A stretch of 64,000 bases of DNA from Janibacter sp. DB-40 (GCF_029510815.1 NZ_CP120360.1:1240001-1304000), one strand, 5' to 3'; positions 46,293 through 54,724 are shown, numbered from the stretch's first letter. Notes: generated by a model from the sequence alone, not told the origin. Numbers and translations are program-made.

Positions 46293-47063
46293 TCAGTCGC
46301 CGTGCCACGGGATCGGCTCGGCGTAGAACTCCTCGGTGTGCAACCGCCCCGGCGCCGCCCCGAGGTCCTGGGCGGCGCGGGTGCTGGCATCGACGAACCC
46401 CGGTGCGCCGGAGACGTAGACCGCGTGCGCGGTCAGGTCGTCGACGAGCGAAGGGAGGATCGCCGGCACCCTCCCGAGGGGAGCCTCGGCGCCGCCTGCG
46501 GCGACGCGGGTCAGGGTGCGCACGTAGTCGAGACCGGGCTGCTCGGCCGCCAGCCGGGTCAGCCGCTCGTGGTCGATGGTGTCCGCGGCGGTGCGTCCGG
46601 AGAAGACGAGCGTGTGCCGGCGCGCCGGGGAGGGGTCGCCGGTCCCGCCGCGCGCGACGGCCGCCTCGATCAGCGACAGCGCCGGCGCCAGCCCGGAGCC
46701 ACCGGCCAGGTAGAGCGTCGGTCCCTTGTGGGCGGGGTCGGCGACGAAGGAGCCGTACGGGCCGGAGACGAGCAGCCGGTCGCCGACCGCGGCCCCGCGC
46801 GCCAGCCACGTGCTGGTCGGTCCGTCGGGCACTGCGGTGACGAGGACGTCCAGGGTGCCGTCCTCGCGGGGCGCGTTGGCGACGGAGTAGGAGCGCACCG
46901 GGATCTGACGCTCCTCGTCCTGCAGGAGCACGTACTGCCCGGGCACGAAGTCGATGCGCTCGCCGAGTGGCACCAGCGTCAGCCGGGCGACGACCGGCGT
47001 GCACCAGTGGCGCGCGGACAGCACGAACTCGACGTCCTCGTCGGGCAGTGGGGCGATGGGCAT
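46293..47063 (-). CDS. FAD/NAD(P)-binding oxidoreductase (ferredoxin-NADP reductase fold)
   Basis: 256-aa reductase with no fused iron-sulfur domain. The FAD-binding motif is IPVRSYSVANAPRE with the RxYS core, followed by SGPYGSFV. The NAD(P) domain shows LYLAGGSGLAPALSLIE and the C-terminal YVSGAPGFVDASTRAA. ATG 47063 (MPIAPLPDEDVEFVL) was chosen over the upstream 47093. It precedes the cobalamin adenosyltransferase gene closely. It could be a flavin, cobalamin or oxygenase reductase; the genomic pairing favours a role with cobalamin, but that is not demonstrated. Confidence 0.83.
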   Translation of the reverse strand: MPIAPLPDEDVEFVLSARHWCTPVVARLTLVPLGERIDFVPGQYVLLQDEERQIPVRSYSVANAPREDGTLDVLVTAVPDGPTSTWLARGAAVGDRLLVSGPYGSFVADPAHKGPTLYLAGGSGLAPALSLIEAAVARGGTGDPSPARRHTLVFSGRTAADTIDHERLTRLAAEQPGLDYVRTLTRVAAGGAEAPLGRVPAILPSLVDDLTAHAVYVSGAPGFVDASTRAAQDLGAAPGRLHTEEFYAEPIPWHGD

Positions 47064-47134
47064 GTCCTGACCGTACGGCCGGATGCCGCGCAACAGTAGG
47101 CTGTGTGGTGCCGAGTGGTCCGGGAAGTGGTGCG

Positions 47135-49873
47135 ATGACGCAGCAGGAGACAGGGTCCGGACTCGCGCACGCCCTGCGTGGCGAGTGGCCCTTCACGAGC
47201 CGTGACGCCGAGCTGCACCTCGTCACCGAGCTGCTGGGCCCCACCAACGGCAACCCGACCGGCCCACGGGGCGCGGTCGTGGTGGCACCCGCCGGCGTCG
47301 GTAAGACCAGGCTGCTGCGCGAGGTGCGCTGGTGGGCGGAGTCCCGGGGGCTGCCGACCTCATCGGTCATCGCCACCCGCGCGGCCTCGCGCACTCCCTA
47401 CGGCGCTGTGCTGCACCTGCTGCCCGAGGGCGCGGCCGACCACCCGGATCCGGCCGCGTGGCACGGATCGTTCTCCGCGCAGCTGCGGTCGCAGGGGCGG
47501 CGGACGGTGGTCCTGGTCGACGATGCGCACCACCTGGACCAGGCGAGTGCGGCCCTGCTGCTGCAGCTGAGTCTGGACGGCGTGGCGATACCGGTGGTCA
47601 CGGTGCGGCGCGGGGAGAGCGTCCCGGACCCGGTCACTGCGCTCTGGAAGGACGACCTCGCGCTGCGGGTGGACCTGCAGCCGCTCTCGACGGCGGAGAT
47701 GGGTGGACTGATCCGCCGGGCACTGGGCGGACCGGTCAGCGACCGCACCGTCGCACGCCTGACCGCGGTCAGCGGCGGCAACGTGCTCTATGCCCGCGAA
47801 CTGGTCATGGCCGCGGCCGAGCGAGAGTCCCTGAAGGTCCGGGACGGGGTGTGGATGTGGGACGAGGAGCTCGTCCTCGCACCCCGACTGGTGGACGCGG
47901 TCTGGGCCCGTCTCGAGGCACTGGACCCGGCCGAGCGGCACGCCCTGGCCGCGGTGGCCATCGGCGAACCCCTGCCGCTGGGCGTGGCCGAGGCCCTCGC
48001 CTCGACGGACGTGCTCTCGGCGTTGGAGGAGATCGGACTCGTGCACGTGGACGACTCCGACGGTCGCGGGGTCCTGCGGCTGGGGCACCCGCTCTACGGC
48101 GAGGTGCTCCTGGCGCGGATCGGCTCGATCGGGCGACGGCGGATGGTGGGCGCCCTCGCGGAGGCCTTCGATGCGGCCGACCCTCGCGAGGCAGAGGCTT
48201 CGCTCGTGCGGGTCGTGACCTGGCGCCTGGACGCCGGTCGCTTGCAGAGCCGGGAGACGTTGCTGGACGCCGCGATCCGGGCCAATCAGGTCTTCGCGCA
48301 CCCGCTGGCGGCACGGTTGGCGCGGGCGGCACTGGAAGCCGGGGACGCCGACCCAGCCGAGCGGGCGCCGGTTGTCATCGAGCTCGGTCGGGCGCTGGTG
48401 GGCTGCAACCGTGCCGAGGAGGCCCTTCCCCTGCTGACCGAGATCGAGGAGGCGGTGCTCGCGAGTACCGACCCGCACCTCGTCGACGACTACGTCGAAG
48501 TGCGCTTCCGGGCGAAGTACTACGGCCTCGGGCACGGCGACGAGGTCGAGGCTCTGCTGGAGCGTGTCCGCAGCGCGGCCCGGGCCCCGGAGGATGGCGA
48601 GAGCACCCCGAGTCGTGCGGACCGACTCGCGCCCTACCGGGCGAGCATCGCGTTTGGCCGCGGCCAACCGCGAGCGGCGCTCGACATCGTCGAGCCACTG
48701 CTGGAGCGCTCGGACCTCGCCCCGCTCCACCGACTGATGGTCCTGGAGATCGCCGGCGAGTCACTGGGTGCGCTCGGTCTGCACCGGCAGGCGGCGGAGG
48801 TGTGGGACCGTCTGCGGCAGTTCCCGGTCGGAGCCACGGCCCGGGCCTCGGGGGCTGCGGCCGAGGCCGACCTCCAGGCCGTCTTCGCGGGCATGCTGGA
48901 CGGCCGGATGACGGACGTGCTCCCGGTGCTCACCGCGGTCCACGCCACGCTGTCCGACAGCCCCGACGTGGTCAACCGCGGGCTGGCGTGCCTGGGGCTG
49001 GGCCGCGCCCTCCTGCACGTCGGCCGGCTCGCGCAGGCCCGCGCCGTGCTCCTGGACGCCGCGGAGGACTTCCGCAAGGTCGACCTGGGGGAGTCGCTGT
49101 CCTGGGCGCTCACCCTGCTCAGCCTGACGGCGTCGCTCAGCCAGCGGGTGGAGCGGGCGCGGCGGCGCCGGGACGAGGCCACGACGGCCCGGCGGGGACC
49201 CGGGCCCGCCTGGCAGGCCGCCGACGTCGTCAGCGCGGACGTGTGGCTCAAGGTTGCCGAGGGGGATCGCACGGGAGCCGCAGCGATCGCCCTCGCGGGG
49301 GCGGAGCAGTACCCGCAGCTGGAGCTGTCCCGGGCCGGCCTGCTCCACCTGGCCTGCCGGTTGGGCGAGCGGAGTGCGGAAGTGACCACCTCCCTTCGCC
49401 GGATCGCGGATCGCTCCGAGTGCGAGTACCCGACCCTGCTCGCGGACCATGCGGACGCGATGCGGGCCGGTGACCGGCGCGCCCTGGAGGAGGCGACCGA
49501 GCGCTTCGCCGAGCGCGGGCTGATCCCACTGGCGGTCGAGGCCGCGATGCAGGCGGCACACGCCCATCGGGACGTGGGGTCGGCCGACGGGGCGCGACGC
49601 ATGACCGGCCGGGCGCAGATCCTGGCCCGGCAGATCGACGGCGGGATCGACCAGACGCTCGTCCCGCACGAGCCGGTCATCGGCCTGAGTCGTCGTGAGC
49701 AGGAGGTGGCGGCGCTGGCCGCGGCCGGGATGAGCAATGCGGACATCGCGCAGCGACTCGTGGTCTCCGTGCGCACGGTCGAGTCCCACCTGTACCAGGT
49801 CTTCGCCAAGCTCGGCATCACCTCCCGTGCCGACCTCGAGCGGTACCTGCCACCGTCCCTGGGGTCGTCCTGA
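47135..49873 (+). CDS. Large LuxR-family transcriptional regulator with AAA ATPase domain
   Basis: 912-aa STAND/LAL-type regulator. The Walker A motif VVVAPAGVGKTRLL is at residues 48-61, and Walker B VVLVDDAHHLD follows near residue 130. A long helical, TPR-like region spans about residues 330-800. The C-terminal LuxR HTH contains LSRREQEVAALAAAGMSNAD, then IAQRLVVSVRTVESHLYQVF. Start at ATG 47135; the frame is open upstream, but that is antisense to the reductase gene. Immediately downstream lie two palindromes that are good candidates for its own binding sites. Confidence 0.9.
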   Translation: MTQQETGSGLAHALRGEWPFTSRDAELHLVTELLGPTNGNPTGPRGAVVVAPAGVGKTRLLREVRWWAESRGLPTSSVIATRAASRTPYGAVLHLLPEGAADHPDPAAWHGSFSAQLRSQGRRTVVLVDDAHHLDQASAALLLQLSLDGVAIPVVTVRRGESVPDPVTALWKDDLALRVDLQPLSTAEMGGLIRRALGGPVSDRTVARLTAVSGGNVLYARELVMAAAERESLKVRDGVWMWDEELVLAPRLVDAVWARLEALDPAERHALAAVAIGEPLPLGVAEALASTDVLSALEEIGLVHVDDSDGRGVLRLGHPLYGEVLLARIGSIGRRRMVGALAEAFDAADPREAEASLVRVVTWRLDAGRLQSRETLLDAAIRANQVFAHPLAARLARAALEAGDADPAERAPVVIELGRALVGCNRAEEALPLLTEIEEAVLASTDPHLVDDYVEVRFRAKYYGLGHGDEVEALLERVRSAARAPEDGESTPSRADRLAPYRASIAFGRGQPRAALDIVEPLLERSDLAPLHRLMVLEIAGESLGALGLHRQAAEVWDRLRQFPVGATARASGAAAEADLQAVFAGMLDGRMTDVLPVLTAVHATLSDSPDVVNRGLACLGLGRALLHVGRLAQARAVLLDAAEDFRKVDLGESLSWALTLLSLTASLSQRVERARRRRDEATTARRGPGPAWQAADVVSADVWLKVAEGDRTGAAAIALAGAEQYPQLELSRAGLLHLACRLGERSAEVTTSLRRIADRSECEYPTLLADHADAMRAGDRRALEEATERFAERGLIPLAVEAAMQAAHAHRDVGSADGARRMTGRAQILARQIDGGIDQTLVPHEPVIGLSRREQEVAALAAAGMSNADIAQRLVVSVRTVESHLYQVFAKLGITSRADLERYLPPSLGSS

Positions 49874-49881
49874 CCGGGGAC

Positions 49882-49897
49882 CAGTAGTCGACTACTG
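49882..49897. promoter_or_regulatory. Perfect 16-bp palindrome upstream of the 65-codon gene
   Basis: CAGTAGTCGACTACTG is a perfect palindrome 9 nt after the LuxR gene stop. The identical flanks (CCAGTAG...ACTGAGG) recur around the copy at 50132. It lies 35 bp before the ATG of the small gene. LuxR-type HTH domains bind such symmetric sites, so the regulator encoded just upstream is the prime candidate. Confidence 0.6.
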
Positions 49898-49932
49898 AGG
49901 TGCCCGCGATCCCGTCGTGTTGGGGTGTGGAC

Positions 49933-50130
49933 ATGACGAGCAGCGAGTGGGAGAGGCGGGTCGATGCGATGTCGCCGGCCCACGGCGTCGCTCTCCGGCT
50001 GCGGCGCGCAGGCTACGAGAACGTCGTCATCGCCACCGCCCTCGGGGTCCCCGTGGAGTCGGTGCCCGCACTGGTGCTGGTGGCGCAGGGCAAGCTCGAG
50101 CGCGACAGCGATGACCCGGTGGAGGCGTAA
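49933..50130 (+). CDS. Small HTH-like protein bracketed by palindromes
   Basis: 65-residue product starting MTSSEWERRVDAMSPAHGVA. The segment LRLRRAGYENVVIATALGVP followed by VESVPALVLVAQGKLER resembles the helix-turn-helix of sigma factor region 4 or similar domains, with the short acidic tail DSDDPVEA. I do not recognise a named family. An alternative GTG start lies at 49900. Palindromes end 35 bp before the ATG and begin 1 bp after the TAA. Its position behind the LuxR regulator suggests a regulated accessory factor. Confidence 0.55.
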   Translation: MTSSEWERRVDAMSPAHGVALRLRRAGYENVVIATALGVPVESVPALVLVAQGKLERDSDDPVEA

Positions 50131-50131
50131 C

Positions 50132-50147
50132 CAGTAGTCGACCACTG
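50132..50147. promoter_or_regulatory. Second palindrome (one mismatch) downstream of the 65-codon gene
   Basis: CAGTAGTCGACCACTG differs at one base from the perfect palindrome at 49882-49897 and has the same flanks (C before, AGG after). It begins 1 nt after the TAA of the small gene and is followed by a hairpin at 50211-50246. Confidence 0.6.
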
Positions 50148-50210
50148 AGGCGTCGGTCGGCTGCGCGAGCCTACTGTCAGGTCAGTACAGATCTCCGGGG
50201 GGAGAGAAGT

Positions 50211-50246
50211 GAGGGGCCCGTCCGGGGTGAGCCGGAGGGGCCCCTC
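50211..50246. terminator. Hairpin between convergent transcription units
   Basis: GAGGGGCCC (50211-50219) pairs with GGGCCCCTC (50238-50246), and inside it TCCGG (50221-50225) pairs with CCGGA (50232-50236) around a GGTGAG loop. That makes about 14 paired positions. It lies between the plus-strand small gene and the minus-strand oxidoreductase gene, so it can serve both directions. No U-tract. Confidence 0.65.
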
Positions 50247-50264
50247 CTCACGTGCGGTGGGTGC

Positions 50265-50909
50265 TCAGTGACCGACGGTGAACCGCTGCCGCGGGTGGTC
50301 ACCGCGCTCGATCTCGTCGACGTAGGCCTTCGCGTAGTCGGTGCCGGAGATCTCGGAGGAGCCGTCGTCCTTGACGACCAGCTCATCGATACCCAGGCGG
50401 TACTCACCCGTGGTCTCGCCCGGAGCGAAGGAGCCGAAGAGCGCTGCGGGGGAGACGTAGAACCAGTCCAGCTCCGCCGGGGCCTCGCGGATCGCGTCGA
50501 GGACCTTCGCGTGGGCGAGCGCCTCCGGCTTCCAGTCCTCATGGAAGTCGGGGGTGTCGACGAGGCGGGGACCCCCCTTCGCCACGTGGAGGGTGCCGGC
50601 GCCGCCGACGAAGGACAGCCGCGCACCGTGCTCGATCGCGGCCCGCACGAGGCGGTCGACGTGGTCGACCAGCGGGGAGCCGCCGACGTCCTGCCCGTGG
50701 GTGGCGACGACGAGGTCGTCGGCGTCGGCCGCGGCCCGGGCGAGGACGGTGTCGTCGGTCAGCGACCCGGTGCGGTACTCCACACCCTCGCTGCGCTCGC
50801 TCGGCTCGCTGCGGCTGTAGGAGATGACCCGGAGGCCGCGGGATACGGCCTCGCGGGCGATGGAGCCGCCGGCGTAGCCGGTGCCGCCGAGGATGACGAT
50901 CGTGGACAT
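50265..50909 (-). CDS. NAD(P)H-binding SDR-like oxidoreductase (NmrA/YwnB type)
   Basis: 214-aa atypical SDR. The dinucleotide-binding motif VILGGTGYAGGSIAREAV is at the N-terminus; ISYSRS follows the second strand, typical of NADP(H)-preferring members. Further conserved points are LSFVGGAGTLHV and WFYVSPAALFGSF. Related proteins act as reductases or redox sensors. It is the second gene after the LLM flavin monooxygenase, with a 31-nt gap, and both are probably cotranscribed. The substrate is unknown. Confidence 0.82.
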   Translation of the reverse strand: MSTIVILGGTGYAGGSIAREAVSRGLRVISYSRSEPSERSEGVEYRTGSLTDDTVLARAAADADDLVVATHGQDVGGSPLVDHVDRLVRAAIEHGARLSFVGGAGTLHVAKGGPRLVDTPDFHEDWKPEALAHAKVLDAIREAPAELDWFYVSPAALFGSFAPGETTGEYRLGIDELVVKDDGSSEISGTDYAKAYVDEIERGDHPRQRFTVGH

Positions 50910-50940
50910 GGGTGGACCTTTCGTTGGGGTTGGGTTGGGT

Positions 50941-51990
50941 TCAGGCAGGAAGGGGGGTGACGGCGCCCTCGGTGTTGGGACGCCAGCCGAGGGACGGGGC
51001 GACGTGCTCGGCGAAGGCCCGCAGCACGTGCAGGTTGTAGTCCACGCCGAGCTGGCTGGGGATCGCGAGCATGACGGTGTCCGCTGCGGCGATCGCCGGG
51101 TCGTCCTTGAGCTGCTCGACGAGGACGTCCGGCTCGTCGGCGTAGGTGCGGCCGAAGGTCGAACGCAGGTTGTCGATGACCCCGATCTGGTCGCTGGAGG
51201 CCTGACCGCGCAGACCGAAGAGCTGCCGGTCGATGTCGCTGACGATGGGGAAGATGCTGCGGGAGACCGACACCCTCGGGGCCCAGTCGTGCCCGGCCTC
51301 GCGCCACGCGGCGCGGTAGCGGTCGATCTGCTCGCGCTGCAGCTCGCTGAAGGAGGCGCCGGTGGCCTCGGTGAGCAGGGTCGAGCTCATGAGGTTCACG
51401 CCCTGGCGGGCGGTCCACTCGGCGGTCTCGCGGCTGCCGGCACCCCACCAGATGCGACGGTCGAGGCCGGGGGAGTGCGGCTCGACGCGCAGTCGACCGG
51501 CCGGACCCATCTGCGGGTCGGCGTCGACGAGTTGTTCGCCGCGGATCGCGGACATGAAGCCGTCGAAGTGCTCGTGGGCGATGTCGGCACCGCGCGGGTC
51601 GTCCGAGCCGGTGTAGCCGAAGGCCTCCCAGCCACGCTTCGCGGGCTCGGGTGATCCCCGGGAGACGCCGAGCGCGACACGGCCGTCGGCAATGAGGTCG
51701 AGGGCGGCGGCCTCCTCGGCGAGGTGCAGCGGGTTCTCGTAGCGCATGTCGATGACGCCGGTGCCGACCTCGATCCCGCGGGTGCGGGCGGCGATCGCCG
51801 ACAGCAGTGGCATGGGGGAGGCGGCCTGTCGGGCGAAGTGGTGGACGCGGAAGTACGCGCCGTTCACCCCCAGCTGGTCGGCGCCGACACCGATCTCGAC
51901 GGCGTCGTGGAGGGCCTGGCGGGCGTCGGGGTCACCGAGTCCCGTCCCGTGGCCGTAGTGACCGAAGCTGAGGAATCCGAAGGCATGCAC
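50941..51990 (-). CDS. LLM class flavin-dependent oxidoreductase (luciferase-like monooxygenase)
   Basis: 349-aa TIM-barrel flavoenzyme. The GTG at 51990 gives MHAFGFLSFGHYGHGTG, which matches the usual start of this family; the longer open frame upstream crosses the divergent gene. Seen inside are VHHFARQAASPMPLLSAIAA, VGTGVIDMRYENPLHLAEEA, RVALGVSRGSPEPAKRGWE and IWWGAGSRETAEWTA. No ribosome site is evident. It is divergent from an Old Yellow Enzyme gene, so the shared 58-bp region probably controls both redox genes. The substrate is unknown. Confidence 0.87.
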   Translation of the reverse strand: MHAFGFLSFGHYGHGTGLGDPDARQALHDAVEIGVGADQLGVNGAYFRVHHFARQAASPMPLLSAIAARTRGIEVGTGVIDMRYENPLHLAEEAAALDLIADGRVALGVSRGSPEPAKRGWEAFGYTGSDDPRGADIAHEHFDGFMSAIRGEQLVDADPQMGPAGRLRVEPHSPGLDRRIWWGAGSRETAEWTARQGVNLMSSTLLTEATGASFSELQREQIDRYRAAWREAGHDWAPRVSVSRSIFPIVSDIDRQLFGLRGQASSDQIGVIDNLRSTFGRTYADEPDVLVEQLKDDPAIAAADTVMLAIPSQLGVDYNLHVLRAFAEHVAPSLGWRPNTEGAVTPLPA

Positions 51991-52048
51991 GATCGGTGCA
52001 ACATGGTTGATTGTGAAAGTATTTCCGCGCTTTGCGAGGATGGGTGCC

Positions 52049-53122
52049 ATGACCTCCACCCCTGACCTGCACGACGGCCTCGACCTGGTCCACGGACCCT
52101 CCTGGGCCAACCGCTTCGCCCTCGCGCCGCTGACCAACACCCAGAGCAACGCCGACGGCACCCTCTCCGACGACGAGTACCGCTGGCTGGTGGCCCGCGC
52201 CGAAGGGGGCTTCGGCCTGACGATGACCTGCGCCACCTACGTCGCGCCGGCCGGGCAGGCCTGGGCCGGGCAGCTCGGCATCAGCGACGACCGGCACCTG
52301 CCGGGGCTGACCCGTCTGGCCGACGGGATCCGCGCGACAGGGAGCGTGTCCTCGGTGCAGCTGCACCACGCCGGCCGGCGGGCCAACCCGGAGGTGCACG
52401 GTGGACCGAATGTCGCCCCGTGGGACGACGCCGGGAAGAACACCCGGGCGCTGACCACCGCGGAGGTGGAGCAGGTGGTCGAGGACTTCGTCGTCGCCGC
52501 CGGGCGTGCCGAGCGGGCGGGCTTCGACGGGGTCGAGGTGCACGGCGCCCACGGCTACCTGCTCACGCAGTTCCTCGACGGCCGCCACAACGACCGCACC
52601 GATGGCTACGGCGGCTCCCTCGAGGACCGCTCGCGGGTGCTCCTCGACGTGCTGCGCGGCGTGCGCGAGGGCACGCGCGAGGACTTCCAGGTCGGCGTGC
52701 GGCTCACCCCGCAGGGCAACGGCGTGGTCCTCGAGGAGGGCGTCACCGTCGCGCAGTGGGTCCTCGACTCCGGCCTCGTCGACTACGTCGACATGTCGCT
52801 GTGGGACGCCTTCGCGACCGTCGACGACGGGGGATCCCTCCTCATCGACCGGTTCACCCGGCTGCCCCGCGGCGCCACCAGGCTCGGGGTGGCGGGCAAG
52901 ATCCGCACGAGCGAGCAGGCGCGTTGGTGCATGGAGCACGGCGCGGACTTCGTCGACCTGGGGCGCGCGGCGATCGTGCACCACGACTTCCCGCGCCGGG
53001 CGGTCGACGCCGACTTCGCGATGGCGCAGCTGCCGGTGACCCGTGAGCACCTGCGTACCGAGCGCGTGGGCGAGGACTTCATCGACTACCTCGACGCCGG
53101 GTGGCCGGACTTCGTGGCGTGA
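52049..53122 (+). CDS. NADH:flavin oxidoreductase (Old Yellow Enzyme family)
   Basis: 357-aa FMN TIM-barrel reductase. Characteristic segments are NRFALAPLTNTQSNADGTLS, SVQLHHAGRRANPEV, the catalytic-site region GVEVHGAHGYLLTQFLDGRH, NDRTDGYGGSLEDRSRVLLD and, near the end, GADFVDLGRAAIVHHDFP. ATG 52049 has GAGGA 8 nt upstream; ATG 52040 has no room for a ribosome site. Such enzymes reduce enones, nitro compounds or xenobiotics. The stop overlaps the GTG of a downstream MFS gene (GTGA), so they are coupled. Confidence 0.9.
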   Translation: MTSTPDLHDGLDLVHGPSWANRFALAPLTNTQSNADGTLSDDEYRWLVARAEGGFGLTMTCATYVAPAGQAWAGQLGISDDRHLPGLTRLADGIRATGSVSSVQLHHAGRRANPEVHGGPNVAPWDDAGKNTRALTTAEVEQVVEDFVVAAGRAERAGFDGVEVHGAHGYLLTQFLDGRHNDRTDGYGGSLEDRSRVLLDVLRGVREGTREDFQVGVRLTPQGNGVVLEEGVTVAQWVLDSGLVDYVDMSLWDAFATVDDGGSLLIDRFTRLPRGATRLGVAGKIRTSEQARWCMEHGADFVDLGRAAIVHHDFPRRAVDADFAMAQLPVTREHLRTERVGEDFIDYLDAGWPDFVA

Positions 53123-54474
53123 GCAGCCCGGGGCTGCTCTTCACCACCCTGGTCCTCCTCACGACCATCACCGCCGTCGCCGGCAGCCTCGGTGCCCCGC
53201 TCGTGCCCGGCATCGCCCGCGACTTCGACGTCTCGCTCACCGCGGCCCAGTGGTCGTTGACCCTGACGATGCTCGCCGGTGCCGTCGCGACCCCCGTCAT
53301 CGGGCGGTTGTCCGGCGGGCGGGCCCGCATGCGTGCCGTGGTCCTCGGTCTCGGTGGGGCGACGCTGGGTGGCCTGCTGTGCGCGCTCCCGCTCGGCTTC
53401 GGTGCCTTCCTCGCCGGCCGCACACTGCAGGGGCTGGGCTACGGCCTCACCCCCGTGGCCATCGCGATCGCGCGCGAGGCCATCCCGCGGCACCGACGCG
53501 CCGGCGCCATCGCGACCCTGTCGGTCACCACCGTCGCGGCCGCGGGCCTGGGCTATCCGGTCGCGGCCGTCATGGCCGACCTGTGGGGGATCCGGGTCGC
53601 CTTCGGCGTCGCCACCGCACTGTGCGCGGCCACCCTGGTGCTGGCGCTGCTGACGCTCCCGCCGAGCCCGGACACCGAGGGCACCCGGGTCGACTGGTGG
53701 GGCACCGTGCTCCTCGCCGGGGGGACGACGGCGATCCTCATCGCGTTGGCCGAGGTGTCCGTGCTCCCGATCGGCCGCGTCGCGCTCCTGGCCACCGTCG
53801 GCATCGCCGCCTGCGCCGCCTGGGTGTGGTGGAGCCGCCGCGTGGCCCACCCCCTGGTCGACGTCACCCTGGCCGGACGGCCGGTCCCGCTGCTGACGCA
53901 CGTCACCTCGATGCTGCTGGGCGTGGGCGTCTACCTGCTCTTCCCGCTCGTCGTCATCGTCGTGCAGGACCCGACGTGGGGGATGGGGTACGGGGCGACC
54001 GTCGCCGGCCTGCTGCTCGTGCCCTACGCCCTCGCCAGTGTCGTCGGCAGTCGCCTGAGCCAGCGCCTCATGACGCGGGTCGAGGCCACGAGGCTGCTCC
54101 CGCTGGGATCGGCGACCTACCTCTCGGCCTTCGTGCTGCTGGTCGTCGCTCACGACACCGTCTGGCAGCTGCTGCTCGCCATGGCCGTCGCGGGCCTGGG
54201 CAGCGGCCTGACCTTCGCCGGTATCCCGGGCCTGCTCGTCGCCTCGGTGCCGCGGTCGGAGACCGGCAGTGCCATCGCCTTCACGATGGTCGTGCGCTAC
54301 CTGGGCTTCTCCGTCGGCTCCGCCCTGGCCGTGACGGCTCTGACCTTCGGTGGCGAAGGGGGTGAGGCCGGTTTCGTGCGCGCCCTCCTCGTCGCATGCG
54401 CGGTGGGCGTCCTCACGGTCGTCCTCACCACGTGGCTGTCGTTGCGGGTGCGAGGGGGCGTCGGGCGCTGGTGA
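53119..54474 (+). CDS. MFS transporter (DHA2-like exporter)
   Basis: 451-aa membrane protein with roughly 14 hydrophobic segments, starting LLFTTLVLLTTITAVAG and ending VVLTTWLSLRVRGG. GRLSGGRARMRAVVLGLGG matches MFS motif A, and GRTLQGLGYGLTPVAIAIAR resembles motif C/B of drug exporters. GTG 53119 overlaps the OYE stop, linking an ene-reductase with an exporter. Drug or xenobiotic efflux is plausible. It is followed immediately by repeat array 2. Confidence 0.87.
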   Translation: MSSPGLLFTTLVLLTTITAVAGSLGAPLVPGIARDFDVSLTAAQWSLTLTMLAGAVATPVIGRLSGGRARMRAVVLGLGGATLGGLLCALPLGFGAFLAGRTLQGLGYGLTPVAIAIAREAIPRHRRAGAIATLSVTTVAAAGLGYPVAAVMADLWGIRVAFGVATALCAATLVLALLTLPPSPDTEGTRVDWWGTVLLAGGTTAILIALAEVSVLPIGRVALLATVGIAACAAWVWWSRRVAHPLVDVTLAGRPVPLLTHVTSMLLGVGVYLLFPLVVIVVQDPTWGMGYGATVAGLLLVPYALASVVGSRLSQRLMTRVEATRLLPLGSATYLSAFVLLVVAHDTVWQLLLAMAVAGLGSGLTFAGIPGLLVASVPRSETGSAIAFTMVVRYLGFSVGSALAVTALTFGGEGGEAGFVRALLVACAVGVLTVVLTTWLSLRVRGGVGRW

Positions 54475-54480
54475 GCGGGT

Positions 54481-54724
54481 GCAAGAGCCTAAGCAGTTGC
54501 GGGAGAGGACTCGCAGGAGCCTAAGCAGCTGCGGGAGAGGACCCGCAAGAGCCTAAGCAGTTGCGGGAGAGGACCCGCAGGAGCCTAAGCAGCTGCGGGA
54601 GAGGACCCGCAAGAGCCTAAGCAGCTGCGGGAGAGGACCCGCAAGAGCCTAAGCAGTTGCGGGAGAGGACCCGCAGGAGCCTAAGCAGTTGCGGGAGAGG
54701 GCTCGCAGGAGCCCAGGCAGTTGC
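54481..54724 (+). repeat. Tandem repeat array 2 (8 x 32 bp, same 20-bp core), between convergent genes
   Basis: Eight cores start every 32 bp from 54481 to 54705. Each is a variant of GCAAGAGCCTAAGCAGTTGC (A/G at position 4, T/C at position 17); the last copy is degenerate. The 12-bp linker is GGGAGAGGACCC or close variants. The core is the reverse complement of that in array 1 (24310-24551), but the linker is unrelated. The array fills the 256-bp gap between the MFS stop and the fahA stop. The imperfect dyad symmetry of the core (GCAA...GC....GC..TTGC) suggests a protein or RNA-structure site. Confidence 0.9.

Noticed and set aside
48634..50145. 503-residue minus-strand frame opposite the LuxR gene and the mini-gene
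   Set aside because: No motifs and no ribosome site; it overlaps both palindromes and the conserved HTH of the plus-strand regulator.
50209..50271. Short 20-codon frame starting GTG 50209 after a purine-rich GGGGGGAGAG tract
   Set aside because: It is made of the arms of the terminator hairpin; the purine tract mimics a ribosome site but the peptide has no features.
54481..54724. CRISPR array or small proteins encoded by the repeats
   Set aside because: Linkers are identical 12-mers, too short for spacers. Reading frames through the array only reflect the repeat and have no starts with ribosome sites.
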